Shown one piece after another: positions 36,465-45,012 of a stretch of DNA of 64,000 nt. The notes under the pieces are model-generated. The model was given only the letters and a program-made list of their open reading frames with translations, did no database searches and was not told the DNA's origin. The DNA comes from Botrimarina hoheduenensis (GTDB taxonomy: Bacteria > Planctomycetota > Planctomycetia > Pirellulales > Lacipirellulaceae). The translations under genes and the position numbers were made by a program. How positions within the stretch are numbered: position 1 is the stretch's first letter; every line of letters starts with the position of its first letter. The stretch is from contig NZ_SJPH01000003.1 of assembly GCF_007859815.1 (NCBI RefSeq), positions 619,864 through 683,863 of the forward strand, written 5' to 3'.

Positions 36465-38051
36465 TTACGCCCTCGTTCTTCTATGAAATCGCCAAGCCAT
36501 CGCGGTCAGGACCGTGATCCAAGCCGTACTGTTGGGCTCGGGGATCGCAATCGCGTCGGAGACGAACAGCCCGAAATGCCCGTTGGTTAAGGAGGAAAAG
36601 AACACCACATGGCCCAGGGGGCCAATGCCATAGTTCTGATCGAGTCGGGGTGAACGAAGTTGGGTCACCTCGCCCGAGGGCAAGCGAACGCCGTCGCCGG
36701 TTTTGGCAATCAGTTTTAGCGATCCATCAACGTGCTCGCCCCAAATGCCGGTGTCATCGGTCCCCACGAGCCGGGCAGCGAAAACCCCTCTGCCATCGGC
36801 GGTGACTCCGCCATTCTGCAAGAGCGATCTGAACCGTTCGCCGGGCACACCCGGCGCTGGATCCCCCTTGCGCATCACGAGCCGCAGTTCAAACGGATTG
36901 ACTCCCACCCAGAATCCGCTGTTGTTCTCGTTGGTGACGTTCGGACCGGCCAGGCCCAGCGTCACGGCCAAGCCGACGGTGTTCCCGAAAGTTTCCGGAT
37001 ACGTCCATAAGTTGAAGCCGGCAAACACGCTACCATCGTCCACACCGGGTGCCGGATCGCCTTCGCGGAGCACCTTCTGCAACGGGCTTCCCAGCCCGTT
37101 AGTTTCGGACCAAATGCCGAAGTCGTTGTTGGCATCGACACCACTCCCGGTTAGTTGAGCGGTGAAGATCGCAGAGCCGGCGCTGTTGGACAGGTTTAAG
37201 AAGCGATCAAAGATCGCTCCCTCGGCACCGTTGGCCGATTCGCCCATCGTAACCAGGGTGGTGGAGCGTCTGCGATTTCGGTTCCCCACCACCAACGAAT
37301 CAACGACACCAAATCGACGCCGGTACAGCACATCGCCCTGTTCGTTGATGACAGGCGTTGCCCCGTTGCCGATGAGGCTGAGTCCCGCCTGATCGTCGAA
37401 CACATAAATCGATCCCGAACCGCTGCCGGTGCGCACGACGATTTGCTGCTGTTCATTGACATCCAGGGGGAAGGCAAAGGAGTCATTCGTGCCTCCCGCT
37501 GCGGGAACCAACGTGTTGGTGGGGCCCGACGTGGCCAACAACCGCGCGCCGGTTTCTTGCTCGAAGCGGAAGAGACCGCTCGTCGCGGCAGACTGACCCG
37601 CCGGGACCTGCCCCCCCGAGTAGAACGACTCATGCAGCATGCCCGTAGCGAAGAAGAGATCGCCAGCCGCCGAAGTGGAGATGGTGAACGCTCCCTCGTG
37701 ACGATAATCGCTGTCGGCAATTAGGGCCCCCTCGCGGGCGACGAGGTTGGCTTGGCCGGGTTGTGATTCTTTCCAGATCGCCCCGTCGTTCTCGAAGGTG
37801 ACGCCGCCGATGAAGGGGCGGAGCTGAGCGCTGAAGCTGACGATCCCTCGTCGGTCGATTTGCGGCGAGCCAAATTGCTCCGCCCGGGCCTCAGAAGGAA
37901 GACCGGGCAGAGGCGTATTGTTGAGAGCCACCGTGCGGAACGCCCGCGGCAGCAGATCGACGACCGCGCTAAATGACGTTGGGGCCCCGAAACAGAAGAA
38001 AGCGCCGCCGATCACGACCTTTGAGGCTAAAGAACGAGGATAAATCGACAT
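36465..38051 (-). CDS. PEP-CTERM surface protein with repeated GDPAPG segments, 528 aa
   Basis: Secreted and probably anchored by the exosortase system. An N-terminal signal (KVVIGGAFFCFGAPTSFSA) and a C-terminal IPEP motif, followed by a hydrophobic helix (WITVLTAMAW) and the basic tail RFHRRTRA, are the textbook PEP-CTERM arrangement. The body carries beta repeats with recurring blocks of the form (R)-x-G-D-P-A-P-G-V, for example LREGDPAPGVDDG and MRKGDPAPGVPGE, each about 70 residues from the next. Such DUF7453-type repeats may form a propeller. The function is unknown. The ATG at 38051 has a GAGAGAG site just upstream. Confidence 0.8.
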   Translation of the reverse strand: MSIYPRSLASKVVIGGAFFCFGAPTSFSAVVDLLPRAFRTVALNNTPLPGLPSEARAEQFGSPQIDRRGIVSFSAQLRPFIGGVTFENDGAIWKESQPGQANLVAREGALIADSDYRHEGAFTISTSAAGDLFFATGMLHESFYSGGQVPAGQSAATSGLFRFEQETGARLLATSGPTNTLVPAAGGTNDSFAFPLDVNEQQQIVVRTGSGSGSIYVFDDQAGLSLIGNGATPVINEQGDVLYRRRFGVVDSLVVGNRNRRRSTTLVTMGESANGAEGAIFDRFLNLSNSAGSAIFTAQLTGSGVDANNDFGIWSETNGLGSPLQKVLREGDPAPGVDDGSVFAGFNLWTYPETFGNTVGLAVTLGLAGPNVTNENNSGFWVGVNPFELRLVMRKGDPAPGVPGERFRSLLQNGGVTADGRGVFAARLVGTDDTGIWGEHVDGSLKLIAKTGDGVRLPSGEVTQLRSPRLDQNYGIGPLGHVVFFSSLTNGHFGLFVSDAIAIPEPNSTAWITVLTAMAWRFHRRTRA

Positions 38052-38154
38052 GGACTCTCTCGATTCAATAGCTGAGGGGTAAGGGGGCGTCCGCTGGCGT
38101 GGTTTCCAAAAGACTCCATGGCGGTTCGCTGCGGACCGCCTTATTATTGCCGGC

Positions 38155-41100
38155 GTGAGCACCGAGGCCCCTGCGCCCGCGGAAACTGCCCCCAGCGTCC
38201 TAACGCGGCTCGCGGAACAACTTCTCCAACACGACGACTTCACCCGCGTCACCAGCAGCCTCGCCGCCGGACATGGTGGCACGCTGGGCGGAGTGTGGGG
38301 ATCGTCGCGCGCGCTGGTGGCTGCCTCCTTGGCCCGCAGTTCCCGCGGGCCGGTGATCATCGTGCTTCCGCACCTGAGCGACGTCGCCGGCTTTACGGAC
38401 GACCTCGCCAACTTTCTTCCCTCCCCATCGCGGTTGATGCCCTCCACGGTGGCGTTTCCGGCCTGGCAGTCGGAGCGTACGGATCGGGTGGTACACGATG
38501 CCGCTTTTGGCGCACGGTTGCGGACCCTCAAGCGCTTGCGATCGCCCGATACGCCCGCGCTGATCGTCACGTGCATTCAGGCGCTGCTGCAGCCGGTTGC
38601 TTCGCCCGACACGCTCGCCGCCGCGACACGCCGACTGTCGGTCGGTGATCAGATCGTTGCCGACGAGTTACTGCGCTGGCTGGTCGATCACGGCTGTCAC
38701 CGCACGAGCGGTGTCGAGTTGCCGGGCGAGGTGGCCGTCCGGGGCGGATTGATCGACCTGTACGCTCCCGATGCCGAGTTGCCGGTTCGCCTCGAACTGT
38801 TCGGCGACGAGATCGAGTCGATCCGCGCGTTCGATCCGGCGACTCAGCGCAGCATCGGCAAGCTGGACGCCACCGATGTCACGATGCTCGATCCGAAAGC
38901 GGCCCACCGAGCGCACTTCACAACTCACCTGAGCGACAAACTGCCGGGATCGCCCTGGTTTGCGCTGGTTGAACCCGCCGACCTGGAGGAAGAGGGCCGC
39001 TTTTATCACGAACGCTCTGACGACGCGAAGTCGTTGCACAACGTTCGATCCACCCTGGCGGAGATCTATCGCTACCCGTCGGTTACGCTCGCCGGCGTCC
39101 CCCAGGGGTCGCTAGAAGAGACGGGCCACTTGGGCTTCGAATCGGTCGAACGATTCAGCGGAGCGCTCGAAAAAGTGCGCGGCGAGCTCGAGGTCATCGG
39201 CCGCGGCCAGCACGCCGCGATCGTGTGCCCCACCACCGCCGAGGTCGAGCGTCTTACCGAGTTGCTCGGCAGGACCGAGATGGCGGCCGAGGGCCGGCTG
39301 AGCCTGATCGAAGGGCGGCTCGCGAGCGGTTTCCGCTTTGTCGGTGCCAAGACGCTGGTACTCAGCTCGGCCGAGCTATTCAACCGTCGCGACGTGGCGC
39401 GTGGCCGAGGGCGGGCGATCTCGGGCCGAGCGATTGATTCGTTCCTCGAATTGCGCGAGGGCGACTTGATCGTTCACCTCGCCCACGGCATCGGCCGCTA
39501 TCGCGGCATGAAGCTGATCGAAAGAGAGGGCCGAACCGAAGAACACCTCGAGCTAGAGTACGACGGCGGTACACGGATCTTCGTCCCGTGCTCAAAGATC
39601 GAGCTGGTTCAGAAGTACGTCGGTGGCAAGAAGCTCAAGCCGCCACTCGCGAAGATCGGCGGCAAGAGCTGGGTTCGTCAGAAGCAGGCCGCCGAGCGCG
39701 CGGTGACGGACCTTGCCGCCGAGATGCTCGAGGTGCAGGCCCGCCGCGATGCCCGCCCCGGCATCCGCTTTCCCGACGACTCGGAGTGGCAACGAGAATT
39801 CGACGCGGCGTTTCCCTATGAAGAGACCCCCGACCAGCTCAAAGCGATCACCGCCATCAAGGCGGATATGACCACCGGCAAGCCGATGGACCGTTTGCTG
39901 TGCGGCGACGTTGGTTTCGGCAAGACCGAGGTCGCGTTGCGTGCCGCGTTCAAGGCGATCGACGCCGGCTATCAGGTAGCCGTGCTTGCGCCCACGACGG
40001 TGCTCGCTGAGCAGCACCTGCGGACCTTTCGCGACCGCATGGCTGAGTTCCCGTTCACAATCGAGGGGCTCAGCCGATTTGTTTCGGCCGGCAAACAGAG
40101 CAAGATCGTCAAAGCGTGCCGCGAGGGGAAAGTTGATGTGCTCATCGGCACCCACCGCTTGGCCTCGCCCGATATCGAGTTCGCCAATCTCGGTCTGCTG
40201 ATTATCGACGAGGAGCAGCGCTTCGGCGTCGCGGTCAAGGAACGCCTCAAGGCGATCCGTTCGATGGTCGACGTGCTGACCATGACCGCCACGCCGATCC
40301 CCCGCACGCTGCACATGGCGCTGCTGGGCGTGCGCAGCATCTCGAATCTTGAAACGCCTCCGGCCGACCGGCTGGCCGTCGAAACGCGCGTTACCCGGTT
40401 TCAAGAAGAGATGGTTCGGCACGCGCTTGTGCGCGAGCTCAATCGCGAGGGCCAAGCCTACTTCGTCCATAACCGTGTGCACGACATCAAGAAGATCGCC
40501 GCGCGGCTCGCGCAGATCGTTCCCGAGGCGCGGATCGGCATCGGGCACGGCCAGATGTCCGGCACGGACCTGGAAGAGGTGATGACCCGTTTCGTACGGC
40601 ACGAGTACGACATCTTGCTCGCGACAACGATCATCGAGTCGGGCCTCGATATCCCCAACGCCAACACCATGATCATCGACGACGCCGACCAGTACGGGCT
40701 TGCCGACCTGCACCAGCTGCGCGGGCGCGTTGGCCGCAGCGAACGCCGCTCTTATTGCTATCTGCTCGTTGACGAGAACAAGCATCTCTCGCCCGAGGCG
40801 GCGCGACGCTTGCGCGCGATCGAGGAGTTCAGCCAGCTCGGCGCAGGCTTTGCCCTGTCGATGCGCGACCTGGAGATCCGCGGAGCCGGCTCGTTGCTGG
40901 GGTCGGAGCAGAGCGGCCACATCGCCTCGGTCGGCTATGAGATGTACTGCTCGCTGCTGGAGAATGCGGTCCGCAAAACCCAGAATCTTCCGCCGCGGGC
41001 TTCGATCGAGGTGAACATCGATCTGCCGGTCGAGGCGTACCTGTCCGCCGGCTATGTCGGACACCAGCGCGATCGGATCGATCTGTACCGCCGGCTGGCA

Positions 41101-41439
41101 CGGGTAGCGATCGACGAGGAGCTGCTCGATTTCCGCACCGAGCTGGAGGATCGTTTCGGGCCGTTGCCGCCGCCAGCCGATCGGCTGATGGAGCTGACGC
41201 GGCTACGGATCGCGGCCCACCAGTGGGGCGTTCAGTCGCTCAGGCGAGAGGATCGGTTTCTTGTGCTGGCGTACACGGACCGTTCGGCCATCCGGAGCCT
41301 GGCCCAGGTATCGGAGGGGCGGCTGCGGATCGCCGACGATCGCGAGGCGTATCTGCTCATCCCGCCCGAGGCGGATTCTCCCACGGGGCTGCTATCGCTC
41401 GCGGAAACGCTCTTGCGGGCGGATTCGGCTGCCGCCTAG
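38155..41439 (+). CDS. mfd: Mfd, transcription-repair coupling factor, 1094 aa
   Basis: An ATP-dependent translocase that displaces RNA polymerase stalled at DNA damage and recruits UvrA. The layout is standard: UvrB-like domains, then the CarD-like RNA polymerase-interaction domain (about DLIVHLAHGIGRYRGMKLIE). The RecG-like motor follows, with Walker A GDVGFGKT at residues 584-591, DEEQ at 685-688 and the motif V-VI block IIESGLDIPNANTMI. The TRCF C-terminal domain completes it. The start is a GTG at 38155. Length is slightly below the 1148 of E. coli. uvrC lies 5 kb away on the other strand. Confidence 0.96.
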   Translation: MSTEAPAPAETAPSVLTRLAEQLLQHDDFTRVTSSLAAGHGGTLGGVWGSSRALVAASLARSSRGPVIIVLPHLSDVAGFTDDLANFLPSPSRLMPSTVAFPAWQSERTDRVVHDAAFGARLRTLKRLRSPDTPALIVTCIQALLQPVASPDTLAAATRRLSVGDQIVADELLRWLVDHGCHRTSGVELPGEVAVRGGLIDLYAPDAELPVRLELFGDEIESIRAFDPATQRSIGKLDATDVTMLDPKAAHRAHFTTHLSDKLPGSPWFALVEPADLEEEGRFYHERSDDAKSLHNVRSTLAEIYRYPSVTLAGVPQGSLEETGHLGFESVERFSGALEKVRGELEVIGRGQHAAIVCPTTAEVERLTELLGRTEMAAEGRLSLIEGRLASGFRFVGAKTLVLSSAELFNRRDVARGRGRAISGRAIDSFLELREGDLIVHLAHGIGRYRGMKLIEREGRTEEHLELEYDGGTRIFVPCSKIELVQKYVGGKKLKPPLAKIGGKSWVRQKQAAERAVTDLAAEMLEVQARRDARPGIRFPDDSEWQREFDAAFPYEETPDQLKAITAIKADMTTGKPMDRLLCGDVGFGKTEVALRAAFKAIDAGYQVAVLAPTTVLAEQHLRTFRDRMAEFPFTIEGLSRFVSAGKQSKIVKACREGKVDVLIGTHRLASPDIEFANLGLLIIDEEQRFGVAVKERLKAIRSMVDVLTMTATPIPRTLHMALLGVRSISNLETPPADRLAVETRVTRFQEEMVRHALVRELNREGQAYFVHNRVHDIKKIAARLAQIVPEARIGIGHGQMSGTDLEEVMTRFVRHEYDILLATTIIESGLDIPNANTMIIDDADQYGLADLHQLRGRVGRSERRSYCYLLVDENKHLSPEAARRLRAIEEFSQLGAGFALSMRDLEIRGAGSLLGSEQSGHIASVGYEMYCSLLENAVRKTQNLPPRASIEVNIDLPVEAYLSAGYVGHQRDRIDLYRRLARVAIDEELLDFRTELEDRFGPLPPPADRLMELTRLRIAAHQWGVQSLRREDRFLVLAYTDRSAIRSLAQVSEGRLRIADDREAYLLIPPEADSPTGLLSLAETLLRADSAAA

Positions 41440-41552
41440 ACTCCGCCGCCCTCTGGGGTCGCTCTCCGCTGTTAGCGGTGCCGCTTCCGCCCGGACGTTG
41501 GCTTCGCCGGAGTGCCCGCGCTCGCTGTTTTCACGCCGACCCGAATCGCGCC

Positions 41553-42692
41553 GTGCCCAATTACCTAACGAAACGCTCGATTGAGGTGCTCCCAGCGGTG
41601 CTGGTAGTCGCCGGCGTGCTCGCCGCCGCGGGGGTTGCGCATGCGGGCGAGGCCAAGCCGCTTGCCGAGGCCGAGGTCTTGGCCCGGGTGAACGGCGAGG
41701 TGATTGTCGCCGGCGACCTGCTCTGGGAGGTCGAGCTGGTCCTTCAGGAACGGCTTGCCGGGGTTCCCCCCGAGCAGCGCGACATGATCCCCGCCGAGCA
41801 GATCGCGGCGATCAAGCGTCAGCTGATGCAAGAGCTGCTCATGAGTCGGCTCGACATGACGCTGTTCTACGCCGACTTCCGCAGCACGGTCCCCAACTCA
41901 AATCTCAAAGCGATTCACGAAAGCCTCGAAAAGCAGTTCAACCTGACCGAGCTCCCCCGGCTTGGAAAGCAACTAGGGGTCGAGGACCGCGACGAGCTCA
42001 TTGCTAAGCTCAACACGTTGGGCACCTCGCTCGAAGAACGACGGCAAGACTACTACCGCAAGATGATCTCGCGGAGTTGGCTCACCGAGACGGTCGAGTA
42101 CGACCAAGAGGTGACGCACGACCAGATGCTGGATTATTACAACGACCACCGCGACGAATACGCCTACGAGGCACGCACGCGGTGGGAAGAATTGATGGTG
42201 CGCTTCGACAAGTTCAGCAGCAAGCAAGACGCTTGGCGTGCCATCTGCGAGATGGGCAACCAAGCCCACGCGATCGCCGCCGAAACCCCCGCCGGCAAAG
42301 CCGCCTTCGCGCCCATCGCCAAACAGCTCTCGCACGGGCTGACTGCCAACAAGGGGGGCCTGCACGGCTGGACCACCGCCGGAGCGCTGATGGCCGAGGA
42401 GGTTGATGCGGCCATCTTCGCCCTGCCGCCCGGCGAGCTGAGCACCATCTTAGAAGGCCCCACCGGCTTTCACATTGTTCGGGTGGTGGAGCGACGCCCC
42501 GCGGGCCACAAAGAATTTCGCGACGTCCAGGGCGCGATCCGTAACGGGATCAAGAACGATCGCTTCAACGCCGCCGTCAACCAGCGGGTGACCGATCTGA
42601 AGCGGAATGCGCGGCTCTGGACCGCGTTCACCGGTGATATCGATACCTCGCGGATCGCCAAAGATGCCAAGAACATGAAGACGCTGCGCTGA
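41553..42692 (+). CDS. Periplasmic parvulin-type peptidyl-prolyl isomerase, 379 aa
   Basis: A SurA/PpiC-like chaperone. A signal sequence (VLPAVLVVAGVLAAAGVAHAG) leads to a SurA-N-type helical region with the VLARVNGEVIVAGDLLWEVE block. The parvulin domain lies at about residues 200-320, ending in SHGLTANKGGLHGW and GPTGFHIVRVVERRP, both typical of PpiC. It probably aids folding of outer-membrane proteins such as the barrel encoded at 3.1 kb. The GTG at 41553 is chosen because it directly precedes the signal peptide; no ATG fits. It follows mfd on the same strand, 113 bases downstream. Confidence 0.85.
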   Translation: MPNYLTKRSIEVLPAVLVVAGVLAAAGVAHAGEAKPLAEAEVLARVNGEVIVAGDLLWEVELVLQERLAGVPPEQRDMIPAEQIAAIKRQLMQELLMSRLDMTLFYADFRSTVPNSNLKAIHESLEKQFNLTELPRLGKQLGVEDRDELIAKLNTLGTSLEERRQDYYRKMISRSWLTETVEYDQEVTHDQMLDYYNDHRDEYAYEARTRWEELMVRFDKFSSKQDAWRAICEMGNQAHAIAAETPAGKAAFAPIAKQLSHGLTANKGGLHGWTTAGALMAEEVDAAIFALPPGELSTILEGPTGFHIVRVVERRPAGHKEFRDVQGAIRNGIKNDRFNAAVNQRVTDLKRNARLWTAFTGDIDTSRIAKDAKNMKTLR

Positions 42693-42860
42693 CCCTTGCG
42701 TCGCGCGGCAGGGATCTCGGGAGACGGGGATCTTGGGCGGCAGGGTCTCGGGCGGTGGGGAACCGCCGGGGTAAGCGTTTGATCGGGGCCAACTCCCGAG
42801 TACGCTAGGGGAGCAAGCCAAATCCGGCTGACGCCCCCGCCTTTGTGTTCCCTCCACGTT

Positions 42861-44912
42861 ATGCCCGCCCCCGCGTTGTCGCCCTGGCGACGAAACACGC
42901 TTCTGGCTCTTCTTGCTCTGTGGCTGGTTGTTGTTGTTGGCAGCCAGTTTGTCATTCCCCCGCTCATCGCCGGGGCGTTCGACGGCGAGTCATCGATCAC
43001 GTGGCTCAATAAGAAGATCGCCAATCACCGCGCCTATCGGGTGGGGGCGGGGCTGGATGGCAGCCGAGAGTGGTACGTCGACTGGGCCCAGTCGTATGCC
43101 CTTAAAGCGTCCGCGCTGACCACGCTTGGCGTGCTGACAGCCGGTGCCCTGATTGCGTCGCGTCGCGCGCGACGGCGCGTCAAGCGGTTCCTCTTCGCCT
43201 CCGCGGCCCCGCTCAATCTTGCGGTGCTACGCATCGCGGCGTTTGGCATGCTGCTGTATCTGCTGAGGACCGAGCCGATCATGACCTATGCGGCGTGGCC
43301 GCCGGAGATGTACGAGTGGCCACTCATCGCGGGGCTGTTCAAGAACGTGCTCCCCGTCACGCCCGCGGTGGTCGGGCCGACGCTCGCGGTTGCTACCGTC
43401 ACCACCACCTGCGCGCTCGTGGGCTTCTTGACCCGCTTGACCGCGCCGGTGAGTGTGCTTTTGGGGTGGTACCTGATCGGTGTCCCGCAACTGTCGGGCA
43501 AGGTCAACCACCTGCACCACGTGATGCTCATCGGGCTCGTGGTGGCGCTCGCGCGCTGTGCTGACACGCTGTCGATCGACAGCCTGTGGCGCGCCGTCCG
43601 GCGGGCCGACACGGGGATCGTGGCACCGCCGCGCCGTGCGGTGCGCTACGGCCTACCGATCCGTGTGGCGATGCTCGTCCTCGCGACGGTCTATTTCTTC
43701 CCGGGCTTCTGGAAGCTCGCGACCAACGGCCCGAAGTGGGTTTTTAGCAACAACCTCGAAAACCACATGCTGCAGAAGTGGTTCGAGCTGGAGCACTATC
43801 GCCCGCCGGTGCCCCTGCATGAGATGCCCTTCTCGGGGCAGATGGGCTCGCTCTTTGCGCTGGTGTTTGAGCTGGGCATCCCGCTTGCGCTCTTGTGGAA
43901 GCCAACCCGCGCGCTGTGGGGCCTCATGGGCATCACGTTCCACAACCTCACGAACCTGCTGATGAAGATCAGCTTCATCACGCTGCAGGTGATGTACGTG
44001 ATGTTCGTCGATTGGCAACGGCTCTTCCGCGGGCTTGGCCGCCGCGTTTTCGGCGCGCCAATGCGGGTGCTGTACGACGGCAACTGCGGGCTGTGCCGTC
44101 GTACTATGGCGGTGCTCGGCGTGTGCGATTGGCTGGAGCAACTCAAACCAATCAACGCACTCGATCGGGCCGCGGTCGAGGCCGAGGGGCTCGAATTTCT
44201 TGAGGACGCCGATCTGGTGACCGACATGCATGCAGCCTGGCCCGACGAAACCACCGAATGGGGTGTCGAACGCGGCTACGCGGCCTATCAGGCGATCGCT
44301 TGGCGCGTGCCGCTCTTATGGCCGACGCTGCTCGTGGTCTATCTGCCCCCGGTGGCGGCGATCGGTCGGGCCGTTTATCGCCGTGTGGCTGACAGCCGTG
44401 CGTGCCGTCTGCCGAGCACGCCGCCAGGCGGTGCCGCGCGGCCGCTGCGTAGCAACCCGCGCTGGTCGTGGCGACCGTTCGCCCTCATCACCGGTGCCAT
44501 GCTGGCCGGCCAGTGCCTGTTGGGCGTGGGTCGGCTGCACAAGTCGTGGCCGCTGGCGTGTTACCCGCTGTTCGATCAGATGGCCGAACGGACCATCGTG
44601 TGGCCCGAGTTCGAGGCGCTCGAACCGACGGGCGAAACCGTTCCGTTGGACGACGACCCCCTGCGCGATCGGTTGGGCAATGGTCGGTATGTGGCGTCGA
44701 TGCAGCGGTTCATCGTCACGCCGCTGGATGAGCAGGCCGCCGGCGCGATGATCTCCGAGTTCGCCAGCATCTGGCGCGAAGCGGGCCTCTACCCGGAGGA
44801 GCCCCCCACGGCGATCCGTGTTTTCCTTGCTAAGTACGAATTGACCGGCCCCGAGCGCCCCGCGGCTCCCGTCGAACGCACCAAGCTGATCGATCTGGCC
44901 GTGCACGAGTGA
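42861..44912 (+). CDS. HTTM (vitamin K carboxylase-like) membrane protein fused to DCC1 thioredoxin-like domain, 683 aa
   Basis: The N-terminal about 390 residues are polytopic and match the HTTM domain, related to the membrane part of vitamin-K-dependent gamma-carboxylases. The YFFPGFWKLATNGPKW and MGITFHNLTNLLMK regions are visible marks. A DCC1/DUF393 domain follows with LYDGNCGLCRRT, the D-x2-C-x2-C motif with Asp406, Cys409 and Cys412, a possible thiol-disulfide site. The C-terminal about 150 residues are another membrane segment plus a soluble tail. Only the homology is known; activity is not. The ATG at 42861 is preferred over one six codons earlier. Confidence 0.78.
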   Translation: MPAPALSPWRRNTLLALLALWLVVVVGSQFVIPPLIAGAFDGESSITWLNKKIANHRAYRVGAGLDGSREWYVDWAQSYALKASALTTLGVLTAGALIASRRARRRVKRFLFASAAPLNLAVLRIAAFGMLLYLLRTEPIMTYAAWPPEMYEWPLIAGLFKNVLPVTPAVVGPTLAVATVTTTCALVGFLTRLTAPVSVLLGWYLIGVPQLSGKVNHLHHVMLIGLVVALARCADTLSIDSLWRAVRRADTGIVAPPRRAVRYGLPIRVAMLVLATVYFFPGFWKLATNGPKWVFSNNLENHMLQKWFELEHYRPPVPLHEMPFSGQMGSLFALVFELGIPLALLWKPTRALWGLMGITFHNLTNLLMKISFITLQVMYVMFVDWQRLFRGLGRRVFGAPMRVLYDGNCGLCRRTMAVLGVCDWLEQLKPINALDRAAVEAEGLEFLEDADLVTDMHAAWPDETTEWGVERGYAAYQAIAWRVPLLWPTLLVVYLPPVAAIGRAVYRRVADSRACRLPSTPPGGAARPLRSNPRWSWRPFALITGAMLAGQCLLGVGRLHKSWPLACYPLFDQMAERTIVWPEFEALEPTGETVPLDDDPLRDRLGNGRYVASMQRFIVTPLDEQAAGAMISEFASIWREAGLYPEEPPTAIRVFLAKYELTGPERPAAPVERTKLIDLAVHE

Positions 44913-44964
44913 GCGGTGGGCCTTCGTTCTAACGTGCTGCAAAGCTAGGACGTTCTATGGCATC

Positions 44965-44990
44965 GCGAGCGATCGCCACCGATCGCTCGC
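44965..44990. terminator. Bidirectional terminator hairpin
   Basis: GCGAGCGATCG (44965-44975), loop CCAC and the perfect complement (44980-44990) make an 11-bp stem with no mismatch. It sits between the convergent HTTM-DCC and uvrC genes, 53 bases after one stop and 22 before the other. Confidence 0.65.
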
Positions 44991-45012
44991 AGTCATGCCC
45001 CCAGGCAGCTAC

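Noticed and set aside
39592..41064. A 490-codon open frame on the minus strand across mfd
   Set aside because: It lies wholly inside the mfd helicase core on the opposite strand, and its translation has no recognisable domain. High GC creates long antisense frames.
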